From positions 2,294,001-2,358,000 of the forward strand of contig NZ_CP076458.1 of NCBI RefSeq assembly GCF_018866245.1: DNA of 64,000 nt, written 5' to 3'. This document shows positions 29,202 to 39,285 of the stretch, piece after piece. Position 1 is the first letter of the stretch; each line of letters begins with the position of its first letter. Source of the stretch: Novisyntrophococcus fermenticellae (GTDB taxonomy: Bacteria > Bacillota > Clostridia > Lachnospirales > Lachnospiraceae). Under the pieces are notes generated by a model. The model ran no database searches and was not told where the DNA came from. It saw only the letters and a program-made list of their open reading frames with translations. The translations under genes were made by a program, and so were the position numbers.

Positions 29202-30206
29202 ATGAATATATACGACATTTCTCAAAAAGCCGGGGTGTCCATCGCAACAGTATCCAGAGTTTTAAATAATAATAAAAATGTCAGCGAAGGGACTCGCCAG
29301 AAGGTTCTGACCGTTATGGAAGAAGAGGGGTACCAACCCAATGCATTTGCCCGTGGGCTCACCCTCAACACCATGAAGACGGTGGGTTTGCTTTGTGCGG
29401 ATTCTTCTGACCCGTATCTGGGCAGTGCAATCAATTATCTGGAACAGGATCTTCGTACCCACAGCTATGACTCTCTTCTATGCTGCACCGGCTACGAACA
29501 TTCCCAGAAAGAAAAGTGTCTGGATATGCTTTTATCCCGCCATGTAGATGCACTTGTACTGATTGGCTCTAACTTCATAGAACGTACCACCGGGAGAAAT
29601 GAATACCTGCTCCGAGCAGCCTCGCAGGTTCCTCTCATACTTTTAAACGGTCTTCTGAAAGGTGAAAACATATATAACTCTCTCTGTGACGACAAAGAAG
29701 CGCTCTTTAATGCTACGACGCGAGCCTTAAAAAGCGGATGCAAAATTCCAATTTTCCTGTATCGTGCAGACTCCTTCAGCGGGCTCAGGAAAAAAGAAGG
29801 ATTTCTGGAAGGATTGAAATCTGAAAGACTGACCTGCTCCGACCATCAGATTGTAATGTACAATGGGTCTTTAAAGGAAGTGCAGAATCTTTTGCTGGAT
29901 TTACACAAAAAACTTCCCTTTGACGCAGTTCTGACTTCGGATGATGAACTTGCCATAGGTGCGGTAAAGTTTGCCAAAGCAGCCGGTCTTACAGTTCCCG
30001 GCGACTTATCCGTCGTGGGCTATAACAATTCCATGCTGTCAGTCTGCTGCGACCCGGAGTTAACGAGTATCGATAATCGCCTGGAATATCTTTGCAATAC
30101 ATCTGTCTCTCTTCTAATGAATCTGCTGGATGGAAAAAGCGCACCTGATAAGACTATGGTGTCCGCAGATATCATTATACGGGATACCACAAGGAAAAAC
30201 TTTTAA
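29202..30206 (+). CDS. LacI-family repressor of hexuronate genes
   Basis: 334 residues: LacI helix-turn-helix at the very start (IYDISQKAGVSIATVSRVLNN), hinge helix near 50 (NAFARGL), and a periplasmic-binding-protein-like effector domain with TSDDELAIGAVKFA and VVGYNNS. It probably represses uxaAB and its own operon with uxaC through the two palindromes. The inducer is likely a hexuronate or pathway intermediate, inferred from context. It runs 20 bases ahead of uxaC. Confidence 0.88.
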   Translation: MNIYDISQKAGVSIATVSRVLNNNKNVSEGTRQKVLTVMEEEGYQPNAFARGLTLNTMKTVGLLCADSSDPYLGSAINYLEQDLRTHSYDSLLCCTGYEHSQKEKCLDMLLSRHVDALVLIGSNFIERTTGRNEYLLRAASQVPLILLNGLLKGENIYNSLCDDKEALFNATTRALKSGCKIPIFLYRADSFSGLRKKEGFLEGLKSERLTCSDHQIVMYNGSLKEVQNLLLDLHKKLPFDAVLTSDDELAIGAVKFAKAAGLTVPGDLSVVGYNNSMLSVCCDPELTSIDNRLEYLCNTSVSLLMNLLDGKSAPDKTMVSADIIIRDTTRKNF

Positions 30207-30226
30207 ACAGATAAGGAGGACTACCC

Positions 30227-31642
30227 ATGAAACCATTTTTAGACAAGGATTTTCTGCTTTCCACACCAACGGCAGAAAAACTGTACCACGAATACGCAGA
30301 GCGTATGCCGATTCTGGATTATCACTGCCACATCAACCCACAGGAAATTGCTGAAAACAAACAATTCGATAACATTGCAGAGGTATGGCTGGGGGGTGAT
30401 CATTATAAGTGGCGCCAGATGCGTTCCAATGGTGTGGATGAGAGATACATCACCGGAAATGCCAGTCCCAAAGAAAAATTCCAAAAGTGGGCTGAGACCT
30501 TGGAGAAAGCCATCGGGAATCCCCTGTATCACTGGAGCCATCTGGAGCTTAGAAGATATTTTGGCTATGAAGGAGTCTTAAATGGCGGCACGGCCGAAGA
30601 GGTCTGGAACCTGTGTAACAAAAAACTCCGTTCACCTGAGATGTCTGTGCGCGGATTGATTCAGATGTCATGTGTCACCTTGCTGTGCACTACCGATGAC
30701 CCTGTAGACGATTTGCACTGGCATCAGGTGATAAAAGCAGATGATACGTTCAATGTAAAGGTTCTTCCTGCATGGCGGCCGGATAAGGCCATGAATCTGG
30801 AGGCTGACAGTTATCCGGAGTACCTGAAGCAGCTGTCTCTGGTCAGCAGTGTTGCAATCGAAGACTTTGCTTCTTTAAAAGAAGCGCTATGCAGGCGTAT
30901 GGATTACTTCGCAGAGAATGGCTGTTCCGTATCCGATCATGGATTGAGTTATGTCTACTATACGCCGTCTTCTGAAGAGGATGTGAACGATATTCTTATA
31001 AAACGTTTGAATGGCAGGGAAGTAACTTCAGAAGAACAACTGAAATTTAAGACTGCATTCATGCAGTTTGCAGCAAAAGAATACCATCGCCGCAGCTGGG
31101 TAATGCAGATTCACTTTGGATGCAAACGGAATAATAACACTTTAATGTTCCGAAGACTTGGGTCCGATACTGGCTACGACTGTATTGATAACTACGCTCC
31201 TGCCGCAGCCACGGCGGATTTTCTGAATTCACTGATTGAGACGGATCAGCTGCCCCGAACCATCCTGTATTCTCTGAATCCAAATGATAATGCCTATATA
31301 GGTTCATTAATTGGATGCTTTCAGGATTCCTCTGCAGCCGGAAAGCTTCAGCAGGGAAGTGCCTGGTGGTTCAACGATCACAAGCAGGGCATGACGGAGC
31401 AGATGACCTCTTTGGCAAACCTTGGACTGCTCGGAAATTTTCTCGGCATGCTCACGGATTCCAGGAGCTTTCTGTCCTATACAAGGCATGAGTATTTCCG
31501 GAGAATTTTATGTGAAATGATTGGAAGTTGGGTGGAGAATGGAGAATATCCTGAAGATTACAAGGCCCTTGAAAAAATTATCAAAGGTATCTCTTATAAC
31601 AATGCGATAAGGTATTTTTCATTTCCACTGAAAGAAATGTAA
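30227..31642 (+). CDS. uxaC: Glucuronate isomerase (uronate isomerase)
   Basis: 471 residues, full length for the family. The amidohydrolase-type metal motif is DYHCHI (HxH) near residue 27, and QIHFGCKRNNN near 293 and ARYFSF-like end (IRYFSFPL) are typical. It interconverts glucuronate/fructuronate and galacturonate/tagaturonate, feeding UxaB. AAGGAGG lies seven bases before the ATG. KdgK/KdgA and a uronate transporter are not in the window. Confidence 0.95.
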   Translation: MKPFLDKDFLLSTPTAEKLYHEYAERMPILDYHCHINPQEIAENKQFDNIAEVWLGGDHYKWRQMRSNGVDERYITGNASPKEKFQKWAETLEKAIGNPLYHWSHLELRRYFGYEGVLNGGTAEEVWNLCNKKLRSPEMSVRGLIQMSCVTLLCTTDDPVDDLHWHQVIKADDTFNVKVLPAWRPDKAMNLEADSYPEYLKQLSLVSSVAIEDFASLKEALCRRMDYFAENGCSVSDHGLSYVYYTPSSEEDVNDILIKRLNGREVTSEEQLKFKTAFMQFAAKEYHRRSWVMQIHFGCKRNNNTLMFRRLGSDTGYDCIDNYAPAAATADFLNSLIETDQLPRTILYSLNPNDNAYIGSLIGCFQDSSAAGKLQQGSAWWFNDHKQGMTEQMTSLANLGLLGNFLGMLTDSRSFLSYTRHEYFRRILCEMIGSWVENGEYPEDYKALEKIIKGISYNNAIRYFSFPLKEM

Positions 31643-31664
31643 CAGACCTCCGACTGAAGTTTCC

Positions 31665-31702
31665 AAAAAAGACGTCTATCTTCCAGAGATAAACGTCTTT
31701 TT
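31665..31702. terminator. Bidirectional terminator after uxaC and the 55-residue gene
   Basis: AAAAAGACGT pairs with ACGTCTTTTT, giving an A-run before and a T-run after the stem on either strand; an inner CTATC/GATAA-type part adds weak pairs. Confidence 0.75.
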
Positions 31703-31708
31703 CTGCTC

Positions 31709-31876
31709 CTACCATACATGCTCATCTTTTAGCCGCTGTACCAGTTTTTCATATTGGATATCTTTATCCTTCTCAAATCTTCTGGCAACCTCTTGTGGAA
31801 TCTCCGGTATCATATCAACTATCTTTTCTTTCCCGTCCTTATTACCCGAAATCTCTTCCTTAAGTTCCTTATTCAT
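31709..31876 (-). CDS. Small unrecognised protein, 55 residues
   Basis: Starts MNKELKEEIS and ends RLKDEHVW; strongly charged (Lys/Glu/Asp about 40%), no Cys, no membrane helix, likely two short helices around a central Pro segment (MIPEIPQEV). It has every sign of a real gene: GGAGG five bases before the ATG, a promoter at 31927-31955 and a terminator seven bases after the stop. I do not recognise a family. It lies between the 3' ends of uxaC and the F-ATPase operon, whose transcripts may also read into it because no terminator is seen after atpC. Confidence 0.7.
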   Translation of the reverse strand: MNKELKEEISGNKDGKEKIVDMIPEIPQEVARRFEKDKDIQYEKLVQRLKDEHVW

Positions 31877-31926
31877 CCTATCCTCCAATAAAGCTTTCCT
31901 TTTTCTGTGCAGATTTCCTTTGCTTT

Positions 31927-31955
31927 ATTATATAATAATTCATCCGGGATTACAA
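31927..31955 (-). promoter_or_regulatory. Candidate promoter of the 55-residue gene
   Basis: Minus strand TTGTAA (plus 31950-31955), 17-base spacer, TATAAT (plus 31927-31932), about 45 bases before the Shine-Dalgarno. Confidence 0.6.
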
Positions 31956-31990
31956 CAGGAACAAAAGTACAAAAATTAAATTTATCTCAG

Positions 31991-32425
31991 TTATTTTCTG
32001 TTAATATTATTCGTTCCGGTAACGCGCAGTCTGGTCATCGCTCTGGCCAGCGATGCCTGGGTGTGATAATACTCCTGTATACTTTGCTTCTGCCGCAGCT
32101 GTTCCTCTGCACGTTCTCTGGCTTCCTTGGCACGCAGGATATTAATCTCCTCCGGACGCTCCGCAAAGTCCACAAGTACGGTCATACGATTGTTGATTAC
32201 CTGAGCAAATCCATTGCCCACTACCGCCGTATGCCACACGCCATCCAATGTATGGTATCTCAGTTCTCCGGTCTGCACTGCCACCATCGTATCCGCATGA
32301 TGTGCCAAAATTGAAAACTGACCATCCACTGCTGGCAGAATTACGTTGTACGCCTTGCCTTGACAAAAAACTTTATCAGCAGCCAGAATCTTCAGGTAGA
32401 ATGAATTTCTTTCTTTCTCAGCCAT
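31991..32425 (-). CDS. atpC: F-type ATP synthase epsilon subunit
   Basis: 144 residues: N-terminal beta sandwich (about 1-90; FSILAHHADTMVAVQTGEL) and a C-terminal helical hairpin (about 95-135; IDRAEEA-like stretch AKEARERAEEQL). It links the rotor to the c ring and can inhibit ATP hydrolysis. Last gene of the operon, 15 bases after atpD. No terminator is visible between its stop and the next promoter. Confidence 0.93.
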   Translation of the reverse strand: MAEKERNSFYLKILAADKVFCQGKAYNVILPAVDGQFSILAHHADTMVAVQTGELRYHTLDGVWHTAVVGNGFAQVINNRMTVLVDFAERPEEINILRAKEARERAEEQLRQKQSIQEYYHTQASLARAMTRLRVTGTNNINRK

Positions 32426-32440
32426 ATCATTTCACTCCTG

Positions 32441-33856
<1,416 letters not shown>

Positions 33857-34750
33857 CTACTCCTTTTTCTGTGCCCGGGCCCCGCCGATTACTTCCGTGA
33901 TTTCCTGGGTAATAGCCGCCTGTCTTGCGCGGTTATACGCAATAGATAATTCAGACAACATTTCCCTGGCATTGTCCGTAGAGGACTGCATTGCCATCAT
34001 CCTGGAATTCTGCTCACTGGAATAAGATTCCACCAGAGCACCGTAAATCATTCCCGTAATATAGTTGGGAACAGTCATATTCAGCACATCATCCGGGGAA
34101 GGCACCATCCGGATATCCTCCTGATGTGTACCTGCAAGTTCTGCGGAAACTTTCTGCTGAAATTGCCCTTTCTTCAGTGGCAGGAGCTGCATCGTATGGG
34201 TTTCCATGGAAACAGAATTCTCCATCTGTGTATATATGATATACACCTCGTCCAGTTCTTTTCTATTATACATATCGACAATCTGTTCTGATATGACCCT
34301 TGCACGATGCATGGTAGGTTTCTGAACGGTAAAGTGAAACTGGGTTTCAATCTCAAATCCATGTTTCTGAAAATACTGTCTGCCAAGTTCTCCCAGTACA
34401 AACAATTTTTTCTGTCCCTCACCGGCCAGCTTTTCTTCTGCCCTCTTCACTACATTGTGATTATAGGCCCCTGCCATACCCTTATCTGAAGTGACAACTA
34501 TAATTCCGATTTTTCTGTCTTTTTGCCGTACAGCAGAGCGCATATCAAAATACTTGTGTTCCAGTTCCGGCATGTGACGGAGAATACGGGTAATGGCATA
34601 TTGCAGGGTGTAGAAGTAGGGTTCTGTATCTTCCAAAGCCTTTTTTGCTTTTTTAAGATTAGAAGAAGAAATCATATACATAGCATTTGTAATTTTCATT
34701 GTATCCTGAATGCTCTTGATTCTGTCCTGTACTTCCTTAATATTCGCCAT
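33857..34750 (-). CDS. atpG: F-type ATP synthase gamma subunit
   Basis: 297 residues: N-terminal helix (IKEVQDRIKSIQDTMKITNAMYMISSSNLKKA) and C-terminal helix (NARQAAIT-like, here YNRARQAAITQEITEVIGGA) form the coiled-coil shaft, with a Rossmann-like middle (IGIIVVTSDKGMAGAYN). It transmits rotation between c ring and head. It sits between atpA (six-base gap) and atpD. Confidence 0.96.
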   Translation of the reverse strand: MANIKEVQDRIKSIQDTMKITNAMYMISSSNLKKAKKALEDTEPYFYTLQYAITRILRHMPELEHKYFDMRSAVRQKDRKIGIIVVTSDKGMAGAYNHNVVKRAEEKLAGEGQKKLFVLGELGRQYFQKHGFEIETQFHFTVQKPTMHRARVISEQIVDMYNRKELDEVYIIYTQMENSVSMETHTMQLLPLKKGQFQQKVSAELAGTHQEDIRMVPSPDDVLNMTVPNYITGMIYGALVESYSSEQNSRMMAMQSSTDNAREMLSELSIAYNRARQAAITQEITEVIGGARAQKKE

Positions 34751-34756
34751 GATTTA

Positions 34757-36265
34757 TCACCTGCTCTTATCTTTAAACTCAGCTGCCACCTGAACAATCT
34801 TTTCAATCAAAGCATCAGAAAGTGCCTTGTTTTCCTCTATTTCCTGGCCTATTTCCGGATAGTCACGTGCAAAGTAATCCAGCAGTTCCTTCTGATACGC
34901 CTTAATTTTTGCTGCCTCTACATGCATCATCTGTTTATGTGTCGCCGCAATCAGCGTAATTACCTGCTGATTCAACGGTAACGGATTGGAAAGCGGCTGT
35001 TTTAACAATTCCATAAGCGTTTTTCCATACTGCAGCTGTTCCTTGGTTGCATCATCCAAATCTGATGAGAATTGGGTGAATACCTCCATCTCACGATATT
35101 GTGCCAGGTCAATACGCACACTGCCGGATGCTTTTTTCATGGCTTTTGTCTGTGCAGCACCACCTACACGTGAAACAGAAAGTCCTACATTGACGGCCGG
35201 GCGCATACCCGAATTGAACAAATCACTTTCCAGGAATATCTGGCCATCCGTGATGGAAATTACATTGGTTGGTATATATGCTGACACATCTCCGGCCTGT
35301 GTTTCAATTATCGGCAGTGCTGTGATGGAGCCTCCACCCAGTTCTTTACTTAACTGGCTGGACCTCTCCAATAATCTGGAATGCAGGTAAAATACATCTC
35401 CGGGATAAGCCTCGCGTCCCGGTGAACGCTCTAAAAGCAGGGAAAGTGCACGATATGCTACCGCATGTTTTGACAAATCGTCGTATATAATCAGCACATC
35501 TTTCCCTTTATGCATAAAGTACTCAGCCATCGCGGTTCCGGAGTAAGGGACGATGTACTGCAAAGGTGCACAATCACTTGCTGTGGCAGAAACTACGATT
35601 GTATAATCCATAGCATCGTGTTTCGTAAAGGTATTCACAAGTTTTGCAATTGTGGAGGCCTTTTGTCCGATTGCCACATAGATGCAGATTACATCCTTTC
35701 CCTTCTGGTTCAGGATTGTATCTGTAGCGATAGAAGTTTTGCCGGTTTGACGGTCACCGATGATCAGTTCCCTCTGGCCACGGCCAATCGGGAACATGGA
35801 ATCGATAGCCAGTATTCCTGTCTCCATTGGTGTATCTACGGATTTTCTGTCAATGATTCCGGGAGCAGGCTGCTCCACCGGGCGAAAACCATCTTCCTTA
35901 ATTTCCCCTTTTCCATCTATAGGCGTTCCTAACGCATCCACGACGCGTCCGATAAAATTATCACCTACCGGTACGCCCGCCTTTCTGCCCGAACGAGCTA
36001 CCCGGGTTCCCTCCCTGATTCCGGTCTCCCGGCCAAAGAGGATAACGCCGATCTGATGACGCTTGATATCCTGCACCATACCCTTAAGGCCATTTTCAAA
36101 TGTAACGATTTCCCCATACATGGCATGGTCGATTCCGTATACAGTTGCAATGCCGTCGCCTACGTAGATGACGGTACCAGTCTCCTGGTCTTTGGCGACG
36201 GCGTCGTAATTCTCTATTTCCTCTTTCAGAATCGATATGATTTCTTCTGAATTAATTGAACTCAA
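34757..36265 (-). CDS. atpA: F-type ATP synthase alpha subunit
   Basis: About 502 residues with Walker [12 protein letters not shown] near 170 and the regulatory conserved [15 protein letters not shown] near 360. TTG at 36265 is preferred as start: AGAGG lies eight bases upstream, whereas GTG at 36274 overlaps that Shine-Dalgarno. The start falls inside the end of atpH (stop 36252), so the two are translationally coupled. Confidence 0.96.
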   Translation of the reverse strand: MSSINSEEIISILKEEIENYDAVAKDQETGTVIYVGDGIATVYGIDHAMYGEIVTFENGLKGMVQDIKRHQIGVILFGRETGIREGTRVARSGRKAGVPVGDNFIGRVVDALGTPIDGKGEIKEDGFRPVEQPAPGIIDRKSVDTPMETGILAIDSMFPIGRGQRELIIGDRQTGKTSIATDTILNQKGKDVICIYVAIGQKASTIAKLVNTFTKHDAMDYTIVVSATASDCAPLQYIVPYSGTAMAEYFMHKGKDVLIIYDDLSKHAVAYRALSLLLERSPGREAYPGDVFYLHSRLLERSSQLSKELGGGSITALPIIETQAGDVSAYIPTNVISITDGQIFLESDLFNSGMRPAVNVGLSVSRVGGAAQTKAMKKASGSVRIDLAQYREMEVFTQFSSDLDDATKEQLQYGKTLMELLKQPLSNPLPLNQQVITLIAATHKQMMHVEAAKIKAYQKELLDYFARDYPEIGQEIEENKALSDALIEKIVQVAAEFKDKSR

Positions 36266-36773
36266 CTCGTTCACCTCTTTTCATATTGGATGCCAGCTGC
36301 TGCATACGTCCACGAACACTCCAGTCAAACTCCCGGCTGCCCGTCCGTATAATAAAGCCACCCAGCAGTTCCGGAGCGTGTACCATGGTTAACTCCACCT
36401 CACCGGCACCGTATTTTCTGCAAAGAAACTTCTCAATCCGCTCTCTTTGTTCCTCTTTTGGTTCTGTGACATAATACAAGGATGCAGATAAGATATTTCT
36501 TTTCTTATTTCTATAATCGTGATAAGCCTCTAACACATCCTTTAACATGCTAATCTTGTGGTTATCACACATTTTTTTCAGAAAGTTAACGATTTCTTCC
36601 GGGAATATCTTACTGATGATGCTATGCCTGACATCCATAGATATCGTGGGGTTTGTAAGTATTTCCGCTACTTCAGGAATTTCTTCCCATATCTTTGCCG
36701 TATGATTTATGGCCTTCTCATCTATTTCCAGTTCATACAAAACTATGCCATAATTAATTGCGGTCTCTGTCAT
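36252..36773 (-). CDS. atpH: F-type ATP synthase delta subunit
   Basis: 173 residues from the ATG at 36773, which has AGGTG six bases upstream; the longer frame to 36782 uses a GTG overlapping that site. Helical N-terminal domain and C-terminal domain ending in the family motif [27 protein letters not shown]. It joins the b stalk to the top of the F1 head. Overlaps atpF by about 20 bases. Confidence 0.93.
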   Translation of the reverse strand: MTETAINYGIVLYELEIDEKAINHTAKIWEEIPEVAEILTNPTISMDVRHSIISKIFPEEIVNFLKKMCDNHKISMLKDVLEAYHDYRNKKRNILSASLYYVTEPKEEQRERIEKFLCRKYGAGEVELTMVHAPELLGGFIIRTGSREFDWSVRGRMQQLASNMKRGERVEFN

Positions 36774-37257
36774 CACTGTCACCTGCTTTATTCAAAAACT
36801 GATCATAGAGCGCCTGGTCGCTTTCTGCCCCTGACTTTTCTCCCAAAATTCTGGATGCTGCCAAGAGAGCAAGGTCTGCCACCTGAGACTCCATCTCATG
36901 CTTTGCTTTTTCCCGCTCAAGTTCGATATTATCTTTTGCCTTTTTCATCAGGCTGCCAGCCTCACTGTTCGCCTGGCTGATAATCCGTTCATATTCGAAC
37001 TGCGCATCTTTCTTCGCTTTTTCTATCATCTGGTCGGACTCATCCTGCATCGATGCGATTTTTTCTTCATACTGGCTTTTTAATTCCAAAGCCTCTGAAT
37101 TCTTTTGCTCCGCATGCTGCATCTGTCCGTCAATCATCGCCTGACGCTTTTCCTGTATTGCTTTAATTGGCTTAAACAGAAATTTCTTCAGGCAGAGATA
37201 TAACAGCAGTACTTCGATGACAACACCGGCCATGTTCCAAAAACTTATATTCAGCAC
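36754..37257 (-). CDS. atpF: F-type ATP synthase b subunit
   Basis: 167 residues: one N-terminal membrane helix (about 8-25) followed by a long charged helix rich in Ala/Glu/Lys, the stator stalk. The sequence KKFLFKPIKAIQEKRQAMIDGQM just after the membrane helix is typical of bacterial b subunits. It spans from the a subunit to delta. Good match by layout and operon position. Confidence 0.93.
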   Translation of the reverse strand: MLNISFWNMAGVVIEVLLLYLCLKKFLFKPIKAIQEKRQAMIDGQMQHAEQKNSEALELKSQYEEKIASMQDESDQMIEKAKKDAQFEYERIISQANSEAGSLMKKAKDNIELEREKAKHEMESQVADLALLAASRILGEKSGAESDQALYDQFLNKAGDSDDRDRN

Positions 37258-37306
37258 TTTGCTGCACCTGCCTTTTTGTTATTGAACTGCTTATATTTCC
37301 AGTTTC

Positions 37307-37525
37307 TTACAATACAAAGATAATCAGAAGGCCGATTACAAAACCATAGATAGCGGTTGCCTCTGCAAGCGCTGCGCCCAGCAGCAAAACCTTGGAAATT
37401 TTACCTTCCGCCTCCGGCTGCCTTGCGATGGACTCTGTTGCCTTGGCTGTTGCCAAACCGATACCAATACCTGCTCCAATTCCTGTAAATGCTGCGATTG
37501 CTGCTCCAATTGCTACTAAACTCAT
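37307..37525 (-). CDS. atpE: F-type ATP synthase c subunit, H+-type
   Basis: 72 residues, two membrane helices joined by the conserved polar loop ARQPEAEGK. The ion-binding carboxylate is Glu55 in ALAEATAIYG. The Na+ signature of Ilyobacter/Propionigenium-type rings (Gln in helix 1 and Ser after the Glu) is absent: helix 1 has GIGIG and Glu55 is followed by Ala. This predicts H+ coupling. ATG at 37525 has AAGGAG seven bases upstream; the GTG at 37543 overlaps that site. Confidence 0.94.
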   Translation of the reverse strand: MSLVAIGAAIAAFTGIGAGIGIGLATAKATESIARQPEAEGKISKVLLLGAALAEATAIYGFVIGLLIIFVL

Positions 37526-37610
37526 GATTTTTCTCCTTTTCACTCATCGTTTTTTCAGGTGCGGATGGAATCGTATTCTTCCCGCTGCCTGTCTGCATGT
37601 TTTTCTATTG

Positions 37611-38300
37611 TTACGCTTCAATCTGTTCACTGATAAATAAAGACGTTAACAGACAGAACACGTAAGCCTGAATCACTCCATCAAAAATATCAAAATACAA
37701 GCTGAATGGAAATGGCAGCAGTATCGGACATACACCCTTTATCAGTTCCATAACCACAAATGCTCCAACCACGTTGCCAAATAATCGCATACACAGAGAA
37801 ACCGGCCGGATAGCGATCTCCAGAATATTGATTGGAGTAATCAATGCCATCGGATGGGCAAAGCTTTTTATCCATCCCCCTACTCCACTGGCATGAATGC
37901 CGGCATACTCGATCACAATAATACTCATAATCGCCAATGCCGCTGTCACGTTGATGTCTTTCGTCGGTGGTTTGAATCCTAAAAGTCCAATCAGATTCGA
38001 AACAGTGATGAATATGATTATTGTCATCATATAGGGAGTATAACGCTTCCCTTTCTCACCCAACAGATCCCGGAAAAAGTTCTCAAGCCAATCGATACCA
38101 GCCTCAACCATCAATTGTTTCTTCCCCGGATTTTCAACCCGCAAATCGTGGGTCAGCCATATGGACATCAAAATCAGTACCGCCATGATGATCCATATAA
38201 CTACCGTGGATTCCAATACTGGAATACCACCGAAAACCGGAATGGTAAATACCGTGTCACAGTTAATCTGACGAAGTAAATCCTCTTTAAATGCTTCCGT
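37611..38300 (-). CDS. atpB: F-type ATP synthase a subunit, apparent ACG start
   Basis: Five or so membrane helices with the conserved SLCMRLFGNVVGA carrying the ring-facing Arg, and PTKDINVTAALA. The first ordinary start in frame is TTG at 38216 (201 residues), but family-like sequence (INCDTVFTIPVFGGIPVLES) continues upstream of it without ATG, GTG or TTG. A strong GGGAGGG lies six bases before an in-frame ACG at 38298-38300, giving 229 residues. I therefore place the start at this ACG; it may be a true rare start or an ATG misread. First gene of the F-ATPase operon; no atpI is present. Confidence 0.85.
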   Translation of the reverse strand, partial: TEAFKEDLLRQINCDTVFTIPVFGGIPVLESTVVIWIIMAVLILMSIWLTHDLRVENPGKKQLMVEAGIDWLENFFRDLLGEKGKRYTPYMMTIIIFITVSNLIGLLGFKPPTKDINVTAALAIMSIIVIEYAGIHASGVGGWIKSFAHPMALITPINILEIAIRPVSLCMRLFGNVVGAFVVMELIKGVCPILLPFPFSLYFDIFDGVIQAYVFCLLTSLFISEQIEA

Positions 38301-38332
38301 TTTTCTCCCTCCCTTCTTAATTTAACGCACTT

Positions 38333-38361
38333 ACGTTACTGCTAAAATTTGAATTTGTCAA
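38333..38361 (-). promoter_or_regulatory. Candidate F-ATPase operon promoter
   Basis: Minus strand perfect TTGACA (plus 38356-38361), 17-base spacer, TAACGT (plus 38333-38338). The 200 bases further upstream (38362-38562) are very AT-rich and show no gene or clear motif. Confidence 0.5.
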
Positions 38362-38562
38362 CAAAAATCGAATTCTATATATCAGACAATTACTTTGCGA
38401 AAAAATTGTTTATATCATACAAATCGGTTACAAACCCTGGTCGGGAAATTTATAATTTTTTAATATTTCAGAAGGTGTTTTTACAAAAATAGAACTTTCC
38501 TGAAATTTTTTTTAATGTTTTTTTTATTTTTACATGTATTTTTGTCTATTTATTAACCAAAA

Positions 38563-38613
38563 AAGAGATATCTCTGTTTCAATCCATATAAGAACTGAAA
38601 AAGATATCTCCTT
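38563..38613 (-). terminator. Terminator of niaR
   Basis: On the minus strand GGAGATATCTT and AAGAGATATCTC-type arms pair (GAGATATCT/AGATATCTC plus TTTCA/TGAAA), followed by TTTTTT. It begins about 20 bases after the niaR stop. Confidence 0.7.
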
Positions 38614-38633
38614 TTAGTATGCATATAAATACT

Positions 38634-39149
38634 CTATTCTATTCGCCGCACTTGAAATCCATGTTCCCCAAGTGCCTGCTCAATGCTGTCCAGAACCTCT
38701 TTTGACTCTGCCAGAACTGTATGGCAGTGAACCCCACTGGTTACTTTGTTCAGGGGGCTGGATTTCCCGCTTCTGATTCCTTCCATGAACCGGGAAACCT
38801 GAAGTCTGGAACTGACATTCAAATCAGCACGTATCTCTCCATAAACCTCATGATTCACAAAAACATCTTTTACAATGCCTCCACAGTCCACAACTGTATT
38901 CAGTTCTTCCTCCATCTGATCGTCCGTATGCCTTACGCAAAATACTCTTGATGACTGATTTGGACCCTTCAGAATATATCCTCTGTTCGTAGAGATGATA
39001 TCATAATCCGCCGCGCGAAGCAATGCGATATCCTGTACGATAACCTGCCTGCTCACCTGAAATATTCCGGCCAGTACTGTCCCTGACAGAGGTTTATCAC
39101 TATTTTTGATTTGATTCAGAATCTCAATTCTACGGTCTTCGCCCCTCAT
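38634..39149 (-). CDS. niaR: NiaR-type NAD biosynthesis repressor
   Basis: 171 residues: an HTH_11 winged helix (about 5-60; LSGTVLAGIFQVSRQVIVQDI) followed by a 3H domain named for its conserved histidines, seen as VRHTDD, VNHEVYGEI and SGVHCHTV. Family members bind nicotinate and repress NAD synthesis or niacin uptake genes, none of which lie next to it. A perfect 12-base inverted repeat sits between its promoter and its start. AGGAG precedes the ATG. Confidence 0.88.
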   Translation of the reverse strand: MRGEDRRIEILNQIKNSDKPLSGTVLAGIFQVSRQVIVQDIALLRAADYDIISTNRGYILKGPNQSSRVFCVRHTDDQMEEELNTVVDCGGIVKDVFVNHEVYGEIRADLNVSSRLQVSRFMEGIRSGKSSPLNKVTSGVHCHTVLAESKEVLDSIEQALGEHGFQVRRIE

Positions 39150-39168
39150 TTTATCAACTCCTGTACAA

Positions 39169-39210
39169 ATTGTAACAGTTACGTTTCATGATGATTAAAA
39201 CTGTTACAAT
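39169..39210. promoter_or_regulatory. Inverted repeat upstream of niaR, candidate autoregulatory operator
   Basis: ATTGTAACAGTT (39169-39180) and AACTGTTACAAT (39199-39210) are perfect inverted arms with an 18-base spacer, just downstream of the predicted start site. The right distance for a dimer or tetramer operator; it could also fold as a 5' UTR hairpin. Confidence 0.6.
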
Positions 39211-39226
39211 ATCACTGATTTGATTT

Positions 39227-39255
39227 ATTATACCATAGATTGATTCCGACTACAA
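39227..39255 (-). promoter_or_regulatory. niaR promoter
   Basis: Minus strand TTGTAG (plus 39250-39255), 17-base spacer ending TGG, TATAAT (plus 39227-39232): an extended -10 promoter. Confidence 0.6.
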
Positions 39256-39285
39256 ATACTGAACTGTAGCGATTTTATACTCTTT

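Noticed and set aside
38362..38562. Possible gene or riboswitch in the AT-rich gap before the F-ATPase operon
   Set aside because: No frame with a ribosome site and no strong stem was seen; poly-A/T tracts dominate.
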